Below are positions 37,535 through 47,473 of a stretch of 64,000 bases of DNA, in pieces. This stretch comes from Citromicrobium bathyomarinum. Its GTDB lineage: Bacteria > Pseudomonadota > Alphaproteobacteria > Sphingomonadales > Sphingomonadaceae. Each line of letters opens with the position of its first letter. Within the stretch, counting starts at the first letter, position 1. The translations under genes were made by a program, and so were the position numbers. The stretch spans positions 248,001 through 312,000 of the forward strand of contig NZ_JAINWL010000003.1 of assembly GCF_021021475.1 (NCBI RefSeq), given 5' to 3'. The notes below the pieces were generated by a model, which ran no database searches, had not been told where the DNA came from, and was given only the letters and a program-made list of their open reading frames with translations.

Positions 37535-38093
37535 TTTGCCTGCGCTCGCCATCGTCCTGATCCTGAGCGGGTGCGATAGGGAGGCCGACCCGGCCCCGCA
37601 AGAGAGTGCGGCGCAGACCGAGGCTGGCAAAGAGGCGAAGCCCGGCGAGATCGACCGGAGCCATGCGGGCGACCTGATGCCCGCCGCCAACATGGTCGAC
37701 CCCGAAGGCGCGGTGCTCAATCTGGGCGCTCTTCAGGGGCGCCCGGTGCTGATGAACCTGTGGGCCACCTGGTGCGCGCCGTGCGTCAAGGAAATGCCGA
37801 TGCTCGACCAGCTGGCGGCGGATTACGAGGACGAGCTCAACGTGGTCACGATCAGCCAGGACATGGGCGATCCGGCCAAGATCACTGCATTCTTCGAGAA
37901 GAACGATATCAACAGCCTGCCACCGTGGATCGATCCGCAGCTCGCGCTGGGCGAGGCGATCGGTGCGGCGACGCTGCCGACAACCGTGATGTACGATCGC
38001 AGCGGGCAGGAGGTGTGGCGGGTTACCGGCGAGCTGGACTGGTCGAGCGAGCCGGCGCGCGAGGCGGTTCAGCAGGTCGTCGATACGCCCTGA
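37518..38093 (+). CDS. TlpA/ResA-type thioredoxin lipoprotein
   Basis: 191 residues from a GTG at 37518. A short hydrophobic stretch ends in the lipobox LILSGC, so the protein is likely a periplasm-facing lipoprotein. The thioredoxin fold has the active site WCAPC ([11 protein letters not shown]), and the cis-proline is in [13 protein letters not shown]. These proteins reduce or shuttle disulfides, e.g. in cytochrome maturation. It is divergent from argH and ends 12 bp before the convergent monooxygenase. Confidence 0.9.
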   Translation: MSRSAILPALAIVLILSGCDREADPAPQESAAQTEAGKEAKPGEIDRSHAGDLMPAANMVDPEGAVLNLGALQGRPVLMNLWATWCAPCVKEMPMLDQLAADYEDELNVVTISQDMGDPAKITAFFEKNDINSLPPWIDPQLALGEAIGAATLPTTVMYDRSGQEVWRVTGELDWSSEPAREAVQQVVDTP

Positions 38094-38105
38094 ACGCACG
38101 GGCCG

Positions 38106-39329
38106 CTAACGTGCGAGCGCTTCGTAATCGGGCACGGCGAGGCCCAGCGGGGCGAGCGGATTGCCGACCAGCCCGGCGACCAGCCGTGCCCGAATTCGCG
38201 GCCCCGGCGGCTCGCGGCCCAACGGGGTGAGTAGAAAGTCGCGCAACAGCGCGTGCCACGCCTTGTCCGACTGGTAGAGCGGCGTCGCCGCCCAGGTGAG
38301 CGCCTGATAGAGCTTCACATGCCGGCTGCGCAGCCGCGCTGCATGGGCGAGGCGCTCCTGCAGATCGCCGTGCGAGGCGATGCCGCGCGCGAGCGCAAAG
38401 GCGTCGAGCAGCGCCATGTTCGCGCCTTGCCCCAGCTGCGGGCTGGCCGAGTGCCAGGCATCGCCGATGTGGATCAGCCGCTCGCCCACAGGTTCGGGCA
38501 CGCGGCGATGGGCGTAGCGGGCGAAGGTCAGCTGTTCGGGCTCGGTAATGTGTGCCAGCAGCCCCTCGCAATCCGGCCACAGCGCGCAGACCTGCGTCTT
38601 CCACGCATCGAGCCCGGCCTCGCACCATGCTTCGTATGCGCTCGCCTTGAGCGACCAGAAGAAGGAGAGTTCGCGCCGCTCGCCCTCCACCCGCACTCCG
38701 GTGGGCAGCACGCCCGCCATCTGCTGCGCGTGGGTGTATCGCTGTTCGAGCAGGCCTGCATCGAACGGAGCATCGGCGGGCCAGTCCAGCGTCGTCCACA
38801 GCGCCCCGAAGGCGAGCCATTCGCCGCACGGCGGGGCGAGGGGGGAGGAGGTGCCCAGTGCATCGACCACCAGATCGAACGCGCGGGTGGTGCGCCCGTC
38901 GTCGCAGGTCAGCGTCCGGCCGCTTGCCTCGATACCCGTGGCGGCAACGGGGAAGCCGGTCTCGATGGCGATCCCCTCGGCCTGCGCGGAGCGGAAAAGC
39001 AGGGCGAACAGGCTGCCCCGGTGGATCCCGATCCCGCACGCTCCCGCCACGCCGAGATCGGCATAGCGCGCATCCAGCGCGACATCTCCCTGATGGTTGA
39101 GCCCGTGGAGCGCGCGGATCGACGCGCCGTGGGCGAGGATGTCGGGCGCAAGGCCCAGCGCATCGAGCACCGCCAGCCCGCTCGGCTGGATCATCAGCCC
39201 CGATCCGATCGGACGCGGCTGATCGAATCGCTCGAACAATGTGACCCGGTGCCCCTGCCGATGCAGCAGCAGCGCAGCGGCGAGGCCCGCCGGTCCGCAC
39301 CCGGCAATCGCGATGTCGAAATGGCTCAT
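38106..39329 (-). CDS. FAD-dependent monooxygenase (UbiH/PHBH type)
   Basis: 407 residues. The FAD-binding Rossmann motif GCGPAGLAAALLLHRQGH is at the N-terminus, with the DG motif-like FDLVVDALGTSS and the conserved IHIGDAWHSASPQLGQGANMALLDAF that binds the flavin ribityl chain. These enzymes hydroxylate aromatic substrates with NAD(P)H and O2. The substrate is not evident; relatives act on salicylate-like, ubiquinone or 2-octaprenyl-phenol substrates. It is followed by tRNA-Val upstream, and converges with the TlpA gene. Confidence 0.88.
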   Translation of the reverse strand: MSHFDIAIAGCGPAGLAAALLLHRQGHRVTLFERFDQPRPIGSGLMIQPSGLAVLDALGLAPDILAHGASIRALHGLNHQGDVALDARYADLGVAGACGIGIHRGSLFALLFRSAQAEGIAIETGFPVAATGIEASGRTLTCDDGRTTRAFDLVVDALGTSSPLAPPCGEWLAFGALWTTLDWPADAPFDAGLLEQRYTHAQQMAGVLPTGVRVEGERRELSFFWSLKASAYEAWCEAGLDAWKTQVCALWPDCEGLLAHITEPEQLTFARYAHRRVPEPVGERLIHIGDAWHSASPQLGQGANMALLDAFALARGIASHGDLQERLAHAARLRSRHVKLYQALTWAATPLYQSDKAWHALLRDFLLTPLGREPPGPRIRARLVAGLVGNPLAPLGLAVPDYEALAR

Positions 39330-39384
39330 CGCCGCCCGATTGCCGCGTCGGTGCGGTATGGGCAAGGGATGGCCGGAAAAGGAA

Positions 39385-39460
<76 letters not shown>

Positions 39461-39559
39461 GATCACATTCGGGAGGGCCGCTATCTAGCGGCCCAAACTT
39501 GAAAATCAATTGCCAGAAATTCGATTGAAAGCATGTGCGGGCAGGTTAGGGCGGCTTTC

Positions 39560-40537
39560 ATGACGCTTCCCCGTATCCTCGTCCTTGCCACAGGTGGCAC
39601 CATCGCAGGCCAGGCCGGCGACGCCATGCGCGCCGATTATCGACCCGGCCAGATCGGGATTGAGGACTATCTGAGGCAGGCCAGCGGCCTGGGTGTCGCG
39701 GCCGATTTCACCGGGCGGCAGATCGCCAATATCGGATCGGAAGACATCGACGCCTCGATCTGGTCGCGCCTTCATGCGGAAATCGACCATGCGATGCGCG
39801 ACGACGGCGTCGACGCGGTCATCGTCACCCATGGAACCGATACGGCGGAGGAGACCGCCTTCCTGCTCGACCTGACATTGCCCAGCACCAAGCCGGTCGT
39901 GCTGGTCGGCGCGATGCGGCCCGCCGACGCGGTCGGATACGACGGGATGCGCAATTTCGCCAATGCGGTGCGGGTCGCGGGCGATCCGGATGCTGCGGGA
40001 CGCGGGGTGCTGGTGGTGATGGGCGACCGTGTCCATTCCGCGCGCGACGTGCGCAAGGCGCAGACCCGCGCGACCGAGGCGTTTCGCGGCTTCCCGCGCG
40101 AATCGGTCGCGATCGTCACGCCCTCGCGGCTCGACTGGTTCGGGGCGCCGTGGCGGGTGGGGGATGACGCATCTCTGCGCTTCCTGCCGCTGCCCGACGT
40201 GCCGATTCTGGCGGTCTATGCGGGGATGACCGCAACCGCCGCCGCGCGCCAGCTAGCCGACAATCCGGCGGGGATCGTCGTTTCCGGGCTTGGGGAGGGC
40301 AACATGCCCGATCCCGTGCGGCAGATATCGGTGGAGCATGCCCGGCGCGGATGCCTGGTGGTGCGTGCCAGCCGGACCGACGAAGGGCTGGTCGATCGCG
40401 AGCCACAGGACGATGCCAACGGCTTCGTCGCCTCGCGCGCGCTCGCCCCGCCCAAGGCGCGGCTGCTGACCGCGCTGCTGATCGCCAACGGGATTACCGA
40501 GCCAGCAGAGGCGCAGCGCCACTTCGACGGGCGCTAG
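39560..40537 (+). CDS. Asparaginase
   Basis: 325 residues from the ATG at 39560. It hydrolyses asparagine to aspartate and ammonia. Catalytic threonines appear in LATGGTIAGQ and VIVTHGTDTAEETAF; the pairs with conserved Lys follow in AMRPADAVGYDGMRN. There is no signal peptide, so it is likely cytoplasmic. An upstream in-frame ATG at 39533 is less likely (MCGQVRAAF lies ahead of the conserved start). It is convergent with an MDR dehydrogenase gene. Confidence 0.93.
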   Translation: MTLPRILVLATGGTIAGQAGDAMRADYRPGQIGIEDYLRQASGLGVAADFTGRQIANIGSEDIDASIWSRLHAEIDHAMRDDGVDAVIVTHGTDTAEETAFLLDLTLPSTKPVVLVGAMRPADAVGYDGMRNFANAVRVAGDPDAAGRGVLVVMGDRVHSARDVRKAQTRATEAFRGFPRESVAIVTPSRLDWFGAPWRVGDDASLRFLPLPDVPILAVYAGMTATAAARQLADNPAGIVVSGLGEGNMPDPVRQISVEHARRGCLVVRASRTDEGLVDREPQDDANGFVASRALAPPKARLLTALLIANGITEPAEAQRHFDGR

Positions 40538-40567
40538 GCTCAGTTCCCTCCCTTTGGGGCAGCGGGT

Positions 40568-40606
40568 TGGGGGTGGGGGCTGCAACATCGGCGTTGCACA
40601 CCCCCA
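40568..40606. terminator. Convergent-gene hairpin, likely bidirectional terminator
   Basis: TGGGGGTG and CACCCCCA flank an inner TGCAAC…GTTGCA stem with a GGGGC bulge, between the convergent asparaginase and dehydrogenase genes. No T-run on either side. Confidence 0.5.
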
Positions 40607-40621
40607 CCCAGCAGTTGCGGA

Positions 40622-41734
40622 TTACCCGTGCGGGGTAACCAGATACTTCTCGCCGGTGCGCATCTGGCGGTATTGCAGCACCGCGTCCTTCTCCAGCATG
40701 CCTTCGAGCGTCACTTCCTTCGTGTACTCGCTCTTGAAGGTGGTGGTCAGGTTCTCCAGCACGCGCTTGCGCATGCGGGCCACGGTTTCCTTGCCCGCGC
40801 TCTGCATGAAGGGGAACAGCAGCCAGCCCGACAGCGTCCAGCCAAAGCCGTAGGACGGGGTCAGCACGGTCGGGCTGAGGTCGAGCCGGCCGTAGATGTA
40901 CATCTTCTTCTGCTGGTTCGACCCGTAGCGGCTGTATTCGGTCATCTTGCCGACCGCGACCTGCTCCATCGCCTTGAAGGCATTGTCGACCGCTTTGCCC
41001 CCGCCGATCGGATCGAAGCCGATGAAGGCGTCGGTCTCGTCGATAGCGTTGCGCAGCTGTTTCATGAAATCGTCGTCGGACGAATTGACGATATGCTTGG
41101 CACCCAGGCCCTTCAGCACATCGACCTGTTCCTGCCGGCGCACGATGTTCACCAGCTCCATCTCGTCTTCCTGACAAATGCGCACGAGCATCTGGCCGAG
41201 GTTGGACGCGGCGGCGGTGTGCACGATCGCCTTGAAGCCTTCCATCTTCGCGGTCTCGACGAAGCCGAGCGCGGTCATCGGGTTGACGAAGGCGGAGGCG
41301 CCGTCCTTCGACGAAATGTCGCCCAGCGGCAGGCACATATTGGCATCGGCGATGGCATATTCGGCGTAGGCGGTGCCGGGCACGCAGGAGACGCGCTTGC
41401 CCATCAGGGCCTTTGCCGCATCGGAATCGCCGGTTGCTATCACTTCGCCCGCGCCTTCATTGCCGACCGGCATGCGCTGGCCGTGGCGGCCCTTGGAGCC
41501 CGAATTGAACGGCTCGGGCATCTTGGCGACGATCTTGCCCTCGGAATAATCCGCATTCTCGAGGTCCGCCTGGCCAAACAGCAGGGCAAGATCGCTCGGG
41601 TTGATCGGCGCGGCTTCCATTTTCACCAGCACCTGATTGCCCTTGGGCTCGGGGAATTCGCTGGTCGCGACTTCGACGGTCAGCGTGCCGTCGCTTTCCA
41701 GCGTGGTGAAGATCTGTTTGCCGGTGGTGGTCAT
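40622..41734 (-). CDS. MDR-family zinc-binding-type alcohol dehydrogenase/quinone reductase
   Basis: 370 residues. The medium-chain reductase fold has the catalytic domain EAAPINPSDLALLFG, MPVGNEGAGEVIATG and a Rossmann region HTAAASNLGQMLVRICQEDE. Zinc-ligand cysteines of classical ADHs are absent, so a zinc-independent quinone or enoyl/alkenal reductase is more likely. The substrate cannot be read from the sequence. A 63-bp gap lies between it and truA upstream, so co-transcription is possible. Confidence 0.85.
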   Translation of the reverse strand: MTTTGKQIFTTLESDGTLTVEVATSEFPEPKGNQVLVKMEAAPINPSDLALLFGQADLENADYSEGKIVAKMPEPFNSGSKGRHGQRMPVGNEGAGEVIATGDSDAAKALMGKRVSCVPGTAYAEYAIADANMCLPLGDISSKDGASAFVNPMTALGFVETAKMEGFKAIVHTAAASNLGQMLVRICQEDEMELVNIVRRQEQVDVLKGLGAKHIVNSSDDDFMKQLRNAIDETDAFIGFDPIGGGKAVDNAFKAMEQVAVGKMTEYSRYGSNQQKKMYIYGRLDLSPTVLTPSYGFGWTLSGWLLFPFMQSAGKETVARMRKRVLENLTTTFKSEYTKEVTLEGMLEKDAVLQYRQMRTGEKYLVTPHG

Positions 41735-41797
41735 GGGGTCGCTCTCCTTGTGAATGTTTTTCGTCGCCGACCTAGCACTGAAGTTGCAGTGTGCAAC

Positions 41798-42574
41798 CTA
41801 ATCGCTGCGTTCGTCGGCAGCACGTTCGTCGGGATAGACGGCTTCGACGAAATAGAGCCCGTGCGATGGCGCGTTGAGGCCCAGTTCCTGCCGGTCTTTC
41901 GCTTCCAGAACCTGCGCGATACGGCCTTCGTTCCAGCGCCCCATGCCGACCAGCGCGAGGCAGCCGACCATGCTGCGCACCTGATGATGCAGGAAGCTGC
42001 GCGCGGCGACGTGGATGCGGATCTCCTCGCCATGCCTGCTCACATCCAGCCGGTCGAGCGTCTTGACCGGGCTCGCCGCCTGGCAATGGACCGAGCGGAA
42101 CGTGGTGAAATCGTGATGGCCGACAAGGCTCTGCGCCGCGCGGTGCATCGCCTCCGCGTCGCACTCGGGCGAGACCAGCCACGCGCGGTTCTTCTCCAGC
42201 GTCAGCGGGGCGCGGCGGTTGATGATGCGATAGAGGTAGCGGCGACCGATGCAGCTGAAGCGTGCGTGCCAGTCTTCCGGCACGACCTCGCAATGCGTCA
42301 CTGCAATGGGGGCAGGGCGCAGATGCGCGTTGATCGCCTCGCCCATGCGAAACGGCGTCAGCTTGCTCTCGACATCGAAATGGCTGCGCATGGCGATCGC
42401 GTGGACGCCAGTATCGGTGCGCCCTGCGCTGTGCAGTGTGACCTGCTGCCCGGTGACCGCCTGCGCCGCTTCCTCCACCGCCTGCTGCACGCTCGGCCCG
42501 TCCTTCTGGCGCTGGAGGCCGAAGAAGGGCGTGCCGTCGAATTCGAGAGTCAGGGCATAGCGGGTCGGGGCCAT
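41798..42574 (-). CDS. truA: tRNA pseudouridine(38-40) synthase
   Basis: 258 residues. It isomerises uridines 38-40 in the anticodon stem-loop. The catalytic Asp is in the motif [11 protein letters not shown]; the RYLYRI and MVGCLALVG(M)GRW motifs match TruA. The gene lies downstream of fmt in the same direction with one small lipoprotein gene between them, as often in sphingomonads. Confidence 0.95.
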   Translation of the reverse strand: MAPTRYALTLEFDGTPFFGLQRQKDGPSVQQAVEEAAQAVTGQQVTLHSAGRTDTGVHAIAMRSHFDVESKLTPFRMGEAINAHLRPAPIAVTHCEVVPEDWHARFSCIGRRYLYRIINRRAPLTLEKNRAWLVSPECDAEAMHRAAQSLVGHHDFTTFRSVHCQAASPVKTLDRLDVSRHGEEIRIHVAARSFLHHQVRSMVGCLALVGMGRWNEGRIAQVLEAKDRQELGLNAPSHGLYFVEAVYPDERAADERSD

Positions 42575-42613
42575 GGCGCCCCTGCTAGGGACAGATCGCG
42601 GCGAGGCAACCCG

Positions 42614-43111
42614 TCACATGACCAGAAGACCCTCGGGCAGCGGCTCACGCACGCATTTCGCGCCTTCCTGAAAAGCGACCGCGCGCTCCGCCTCGCCGGC
42701 CTTCGTGGTGTAGGCGGCAATGTCGAGCGTGCCCAGATCGACATCATAGCGTGACCGTGTGCCGTTCGCGCTGGTCCAGTCCATCCGGATGACGCCGTTT
42801 TCGATTTTGAGCGCGCAATTATCCTGCCCCGCCTGGCAAAGATCGAAGGCCTGGTTGTTGAAATCGGAATAGCGCTTCGGCTGGCCATCGATCAGGATGA
42901 AGCGCTCGGTCACGGTCAGGCCGGTCTTGCCGTCGAAATCGGGCATGGCGCAGGTGATCAGCCCGTCGGAACCATCGGCAGGGGCCGCAGAGGAGACGCT
43001 TGGCAAGCTATCGCCGGCCGCCTCGCCGGGTTCCGCTGCGCCGCACGCCGCCAGCGCCGTGCCGGCTGCGATCATGCCCGCACCGATCGTGATTGCCAGC
43101 GCCCGTGTCAT
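42614..43111 (-). CDS. Hypothetical lipoprotein
   Basis: 165 residues. A hydrophobic N-terminus ends LAAC (Cys23, GTALAACG), so a lipid anchor is likely. The mature part has four more cysteines (TCAM, DLCQ, NCAL, KCVR) that could form two disulfides, and a beta-rich pattern without a known family. It sits between truA and fmt. Confidence 0.7.
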   Translation of the reverse strand: MTRALAITIGAGMIAAGTALAACGAAEPGEAAGDSLPSVSSAAPADGSDGLITCAMPDFDGKTGLTVTERFILIDGQPKRYSDFNNQAFDLCQAGQDNCALKIENGVIRMDWTSANGTRSRYDVDLGTLDIAAYTTKAGEAERAVAFQEGAKCVREPLPEGLLVM

Positions 43112-43195
43112 ACCCGTCTCCCCAGTGAATGGTGGGGCGACGTTTCCCGATCGCGGGGCGAAGTCAATCGCGGGCCAAGGGCCTAACGGGCATTG

Positions 43196-44116
43196 TCATG
43201 AACCCAGCTGCGCGCCCTTGCCGATCGCGCGCCCGCGCTGGAAATCGGCGGTGTCCATCGCCGGCTTGCCCGCCCGCTGCACGCGGGTGAGCCGCAGCGC
43301 GCCGCTGCCGCAGGCCACGGTGAGCGCGTCGTCCAGCACGGTGCCGGGGTCGCCGGACCCCTCCGCGATTTCTGCCGAGAGAACCTTCACGCGTTCCATC
43401 CCCTCGGCACCCTCATGTTCGAAGAAAGCACCCGGCCACGGGGCGAAGGCGCGCACCTGCCGTTCCACCTGAACCGCGTCCTGCGTCCAGTCGAGCCGCG
43501 CCTCCGCCTTGTCGATCTTGGGCGCATGGGTCGCTTCCGCATCATCCTGCGCGACCGGGATGTGCTTGGAGAGTTCGCGCAAAGTGCCGACCATCAGCTG
43601 CGCGCCCTTCTCGGCCAGTTCGTCGGTCAGGTCGCCTGCGGTCTTGCGGTCGATCGGGGTGCGGATGGTGGCAAGCATCGGCCCGGTGTCCAGCCCGGCC
43701 TCCATTTGCATAATGGTGACCCCGGTGCCGATATCGCCCGCCAGAATGGCGCGCTGGATCGGCGCAGCACCCCGCCAGCGGGGCAGGATGCTGGCGTGGA
43801 CATTGAGGCAGCCGTGCGTCGGCGCATCGAGCACCGCCTGCGGCAGGATCAGGCCATAGGCCGCGACCACGCCGACATCGGCATGGAGCGCGGCGAAGGC
43901 GTCCTTCTCCTCCTGCGATTTCAGCGAGGCAGGATGGCGCACCTCGATCCCGAGGCGTTCGGCCGCCTGATGCACGGGGGTCGGCTGGAGCTTCTTACCG
44001 CGCCCGGCTTTACGCGGCGGCTGGGTGTAGACGCACACCACCTCGTGCGCGGCATGGACCAGCGCTTCCAGCGTCGGCACCGCGAAATCCGGCGTTCCCA
44101 TGAAGACGATGCGCAT
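43196..44116 (-). CDS. fmt: Methionyl-tRNA formyltransferase
   Basis: 306 residues. It formylates initiator Met-tRNA with 10-formyl-THF. The start [19 protein letters not shown] is typical, the formyltransferase signature is [20 protein letters not shown] (catalytic Asn/His/Asp: Asn106-type, with ASP in [10 protein letters not shown]), and the C-terminal tRNA-binding domain follows. Def is nearby at 44803, encoded in the opposite direction with recR between; def and fmt act in the same formyl-methionine pathway. Confidence 0.96.
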   Translation of the reverse strand: MRIVFMGTPDFAVPTLEALVHAAHEVVCVYTQPPRKAGRGKKLQPTPVHQAAERLGIEVRHPASLKSQEEKDAFAALHADVGVVAAYGLILPQAVLDAPTHGCLNVHASILPRWRGAAPIQRAILAGDIGTGVTIMQMEAGLDTGPMLATIRTPIDRKTAGDLTDELAEKGAQLMVGTLRELSKHIPVAQDDAEATHAPKIDKAEARLDWTQDAVQVERQVRAFAPWPGAFFEHEGAEGMERVKVLSAEIAEGSGDPGTVLDDALTVACGSGALRLTRVQRAGKPAMDTADFQRGRAIGKGAQLGS

Positions 44117-44169
44117 AAGCTGTGCGGCGACCTTTGCTGTGGAGGGATGCTCGCCCTATCTGTCACCCC

Positions 44170-44763
44170 ATGGCATCGCAAGAGATCGAGACACTGGCAT
44201 CCGCGCTCGCTAGGCTCCCCGGGCTGGGCCCGCGTTCGGCGCGGCGCGCGGTGCTGCATCTGGTCAAGAAGCGCGAAACCGCGCTGCCCGCGCTGCTCGA
44301 CGCGTTGCTGGCGGTGCAGGACACGCTGGAGGAATGCCGCATCTGCGGCAATGTAGATACGCGCGACCCCTGCGGCATCTGCTCCGATCCGCGACGCGAT
44401 GCGAAGTCGATCTGCGTGGTCGAGGACGTGGCGGACCTGTGGGCGCTCGACCGGGCGAAGCTGTTCTCGGGCACGTTCCACGTGCTCGGCGGGCGTCTCT
44501 CCGCGCTCGACGGCGTGCGGCCCGAAGATCTCGCGATCCCTGGCCTGCTTGCGCGGGTCGAAGCAGGCGTCGACGAGGTCGTGCTGGCGATGAACGCCAC
44601 GCTCGAAGGGCAGACCACCGCGCATTACCTCGCCGAGCGGCTGGAGGATTTCCCCGTGCGCATCACCCAACTGGCGCATGGCCTGCCGGTGGGCGGAGAG
44701 CTGGACTATCTCGACGAGGGAACCTTGGCGCAGGCGCTCAGAGCGCGCAGGCCGCTCGGCTAA
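44170..44763 (+). CDS. recR: Recombination protein RecR
   Basis: 197 residues. RecR works with RecF/RecO to load RecA on gapped DNA. The helix-hairpin-helix ([19 protein letters not shown]), the zinc-finger cysteines ([16 protein letters not shown]), and the Toprim domain ([32 protein letters not shown]) are all visible. It is followed 40 bp later by def on the same strand. Confidence 0.96.
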   Translation: MASQEIETLASALARLPGLGPRSARRAVLHLVKKRETALPALLDALLAVQDTLEECRICGNVDTRDPCGICSDPRRDAKSICVVEDVADLWALDRAKLFSGTFHVLGGRLSALDGVRPEDLAIPGLLARVEAGVDEVVLAMNATLEGQTTAHYLAERLEDFPVRITQLAHGLPVGGELDYLDEGTLAQALRARRPLG

Positions 44764-44802
44764 CCGCTTGATAGCGGGGCGAAGCGCGCTTATCTGGCCC
44801 TT

Positions 44803-45375
44803 ATGGCTATCCGCGAAATCCTTGAAGTGCCGGACCCCCGGCTGAAAACCGTCTCCCAGCCCGTCGAAGCGGGCGAGTTCGACGACGATCTGCGCACCCT
44901 CGTCGACGACATGTTCGAGACGATGTACGCCGCGCATGGCATCGGCCTTGCGGCGATCCAGGTCGGCGTGCCCAAGCGCATCCTCGTGATCGACCTGCAG
45001 CCCGAAGACCCGGACGCCGAGCCGATCGAGTGCGACCATGACGGGCACAAACACACCCACCCGGCGACCAAGAAAGAGCCGCGGGTGTTCATCAACCCGG
45101 AAATCCTCGACCCGAACGAGGAACTGGCGACCTATCAGGAAGGCTGCCTCTCGGTCCCCGACATCTACGCCGACGTCGATCGCCCGGCGACCTGCACGGT
45201 GCGGTGGAAAGATCTCGACGGCAAAGAACATACCGAGGCGATGGAGGGCCTGCTCGCCACCTGCATCCAGCACGAGATGGACCACCTCGAAGGCATCCTG
45301 TTCATCGACCATCTCAGCCGCCTCAAGCGCCAGATGGCGCTCAAGAAGCTGAATAAGCTGCGGGTCGCGGCTTAA
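44803..45375 (+). CDS. def: Peptide deformylase
   Basis: 190 residues. It removes the formyl group from nascent peptides. The metal-enzyme motifs are complete: GIGLAAIQVG (motif 1), EGCLSVP (motif 2, metal-binding Cys) and QHEMDHLEG (motif 3, two His and Glu). A charged loop around residues 64-85 (acidic, then KHTHP) is an insertion relative to the shortest family members. The gene is followed by an inverted repeat and a convergent copper-protein gene. Confidence 0.96.
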   Translation: MAIREILEVPDPRLKTVSQPVEAGEFDDDLRTLVDDMFETMYAAHGIGLAAIQVGVPKRILVIDLQPEDPDAEPIECDHDGHKHTHPATKKEPRVFINPEILDPNEELATYQEGCLSVPDIYADVDRPATCTVRWKDLDGKEHTEAMEGLLATCIQHEMDHLEGILFIDHLSRLKRQMALKKLNKLRVAA

Positions 45376-45392
45376 TCACCCCCCACATTAAA

Positions 45393-45479
45393 CGTCGCCC
45401 CGGACTTGATCCGGCGCGAGGCTGCCTTCTGGCGGTTTGCTTTTAGGAACCCGTCCCCCGGATCAAGTCCGGGGCGACG
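45393..45479. repeat. Dispersed inverted-repeat element, copy C (def/csp)
   Basis: A perfect 22-bp inverted repeat (arms 45393-45414 and 45458-45479, starting CGTCGCCCCGG and ending CCGGGGCGACG) encloses a 43-nt loop between the convergent def and csp genes. The arms would act as a bidirectional terminator. It resembles copies at 47474 and 48316. Confidence 0.85.
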
Positions 45480-45496
45480 GGTTCTCTTTGTCGGGC

Positions 45497-45895
45497 TTAC
45501 GCCGCCGCAACCATGCCCTGCAGCGCCTTGACGCAGTCTTCCATGCACTCGCGGCACATCTTTTCGCAGCGCTTGCAGTGCGGATCGTCGTGCTTGGCGC
45601 ATTCTTCCGCGCAGACCTTGCAGGCGAGGATGCACGCTTCGAGCAGCGACTTGATCACTGCCGTGTTGCCATGCGTGCGCCGCGCCGCGACCGTGCTGAC
45701 CGCCTGGCAGATATCCGAGCAGTCCGAGCATTTGCGGATGCATTCGGACATGTCGCCTTCTTCCGCATTGCACGCGTCGACGCACGAATTGCAGATCGCC
45801 GCGCAATACATCGCGTGCTTCACCGCCTCGGCCAGCTGTTCGTTGTAATCGGCCCCGACGGACGGGTGCTCGCTGATCATTTCCTTGATCGACAT
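45497..45895 (-). CDS. Csp-type four-helix-bundle copper-storage protein
   Basis: 132 residues with 17 cysteines, all in helix-forming CxxC/CxxxC spacings (e.g. YCAAICNSCVDAC, ECIRKCSDCSDIC, CKVCAEEC, CKRCEKMCREC). This is the copper storage protein family, in which the thiols fill the bundle core with Cu(I). There is no signal peptide, so it is the cytosolic (Csp3-like) type. It is convergent with def; no copper regulator is next to it. Confidence 0.9.
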   Translation of the reverse strand: MSIKEMISEHPSVGADYNEQLAEAVKHAMYCAAICNSCVDACNAEEGDMSECIRKCSDCSDICQAVSTVAARRTHGNTAVIKSLLEACILACKVCAEECAKHDDPHCKRCEKMCRECMEDCVKALQGMVAAA

Positions 45896-45990
45896 CGGCT
45901 TTTCTCCTTCTCTGCTAAGGGAGCGGAACGGGCGGGGGATAGTTCCCGCGGCGGCTTGGCGCGCGGCGTCGTTCCAGCTATGTTCCGGTC

Positions 45991-47457
45991 ATGGAATATG
46001 CGATTCTGGGTGTCGTGGCGCTGCTCATCGGGCTAGGCGTCGGGTGGTATCTCGGTGGCCGGCCGGCAGCCGAGCTGAAGACGCGGCTGGCCGAGAGCGA
46101 GCGGGAGGCGAAGGAGACCGACGCCAAGTACCTGCGCGCCTATGCCGAGCTCGAGGCGGCGGGCGAGAAGGGCGCGCGGGTGGATGCGCTGGAGGCCGAG
46201 CTGAAGGAAACCCGCGCGCGGCACGAGACCGTGCTGGAAGAGGCACGGCGGGCCAATGGTGCGCTGTCCTCCGAACTCGCGACCCTGAAAGAGAAGACCG
46301 CCAATTTCGACGAGCAGAAGCGCCTGCTGGTCGAAGCGCGCGAGGAATTGCTCAAGGAATTCCAGAACACCGGGTCGGCGGTGCTGAGCAAGGCGCAGGA
46401 GGCGTTTCTGGAGCGCGCGAACGAACGGTTCGGCCATTCGGAGAAATCCTCCGAGGAAAAGATCCGCGCGCTGCTCGCGCCGGTGGGCGATCGGCTCAAG
46501 AAGTACGAGGATCAGGTCGCCGCGCTGGAGGAAAAGCGCACCAATGCCTTCTCCTCGCTCGCCGCGCAGATCGAGCAGATGCGGCTCGGGCAGGAGGAAG
46601 TCCGGCGCGAGGCGCAGCGGCTGGGCAATTCGCTCACCAACGCGCCCAAGGCGCGGGGCCGCTGGGGCGAGCGGGCGTTGCAGAACGTGCTGGAACAGTG
46701 CGGGCTGTCCGAACACACGGACTTCAACCTCGAACAATCGCTGGAGACGGCGGAGGGCCGGCTGCGGCCCGACGCGATCGTCAACGTGCCAGGCTCGAAG
46801 AAGCTGGTGATCGACGCCAAGGTCTCATTGAATGCCTACCAGGCCGCGTTCGAGGCGGAGGACGAGGGGGAGCGCAAGCGGCATCTGGACCTGCACGCAA
46901 AGTCGATGCGCGGCCATGTGCAGACGCTGGGCTCGAAGAGCTACCAGAGCCAGTTCGACGACGCGCCCGACTATGTGGTGATGTTCGTGCCGGGTGAGCA
47001 TTTCGTCGCCGCCGCGCTCGACGCCGATCCCGAGTTGTGGGATTTCGCCTTCCGCAACAAGGTTTTGCTCGCCACACCTACAAACCTCGTGGCGATCGCG
47101 CGGACCGTGGCGCAGGTCTGGCGGCAGGACACGATCGCCAAGGAAGCGATGGAAATCGGCAAGGCTGGCGGCGAACTCTATGACCGCCTCGCCATCGCGG
47201 CCGAGCATATGAAGCGCGTCGGCGGCGGGCTCGAAAGCGCGGTTAAGAACTACAACAAGTTCGTCGGGTCGTTCGAGCGCAACGTCCTCTCCGCCGGTCG
47301 TCGCCTGTCAGAAAAGGGCATTGAGATCGGCAAGCGCGAGATCGAGGAAATCCCGCAGATCGCCGAGACGCCAACCTATACGTCGGAAGATGTCGCGGCG
47401 CTGGAGGATGAAGGCGAGGGCAAGCGCCTGGAAGATGCGCGCAACGCGGCGGAATAG
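45991..47457 (+). CDS. rmuC: DNA recombination protein RmuC
   Basis: 488 residues. It starts with a membrane-anchoring helix (MEYAILGVVALLIGLGVGWYLG), then a long coiled coil (about 30-185) and the RmuC domain from about 190: ARGRWGERALQNVLEQCGL, KLVIDAKVSLNAYQAAFE, YVVMFVPGEHFVAAALD. RmuC limits inversion of short repeats and is a predicted restriction-nuclease-fold enzyme. It is read away from csp; the next gene starts after a repeat copy. Confidence 0.93.
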   Translation: MEYAILGVVALLIGLGVGWYLGGRPAAELKTRLAESEREAKETDAKYLRAYAELEAAGEKGARVDALEAELKETRARHETVLEEARRANGALSSELATLKEKTANFDEQKRLLVEAREELLKEFQNTGSAVLSKAQEAFLERANERFGHSEKSSEEKIRALLAPVGDRLKKYEDQVAALEEKRTNAFSSLAAQIEQMRLGQEEVRREAQRLGNSLTNAPKARGRWGERALQNVLEQCGLSEHTDFNLEQSLETAEGRLRPDAIVNVPGSKKLVIDAKVSLNAYQAAFEAEDEGERKRHLDLHAKSMRGHVQTLGSKSYQSQFDDAPDYVVMFVPGEHFVAAALDADPELWDFAFRNKVLLATPTNLVAIARTVAQVWRQDTIAKEAMEIGKAGGELYDRLAIAAEHMKRVGGGLESAVKNYNKFVGSFERNVLSAGRRLSEKGIEIGKREIEEIPQIAETPTYTSEDVAALEDEGEGKRLEDARNAAE

Positions 47458-47473
47458 GCAGAGCCTGCTACCC

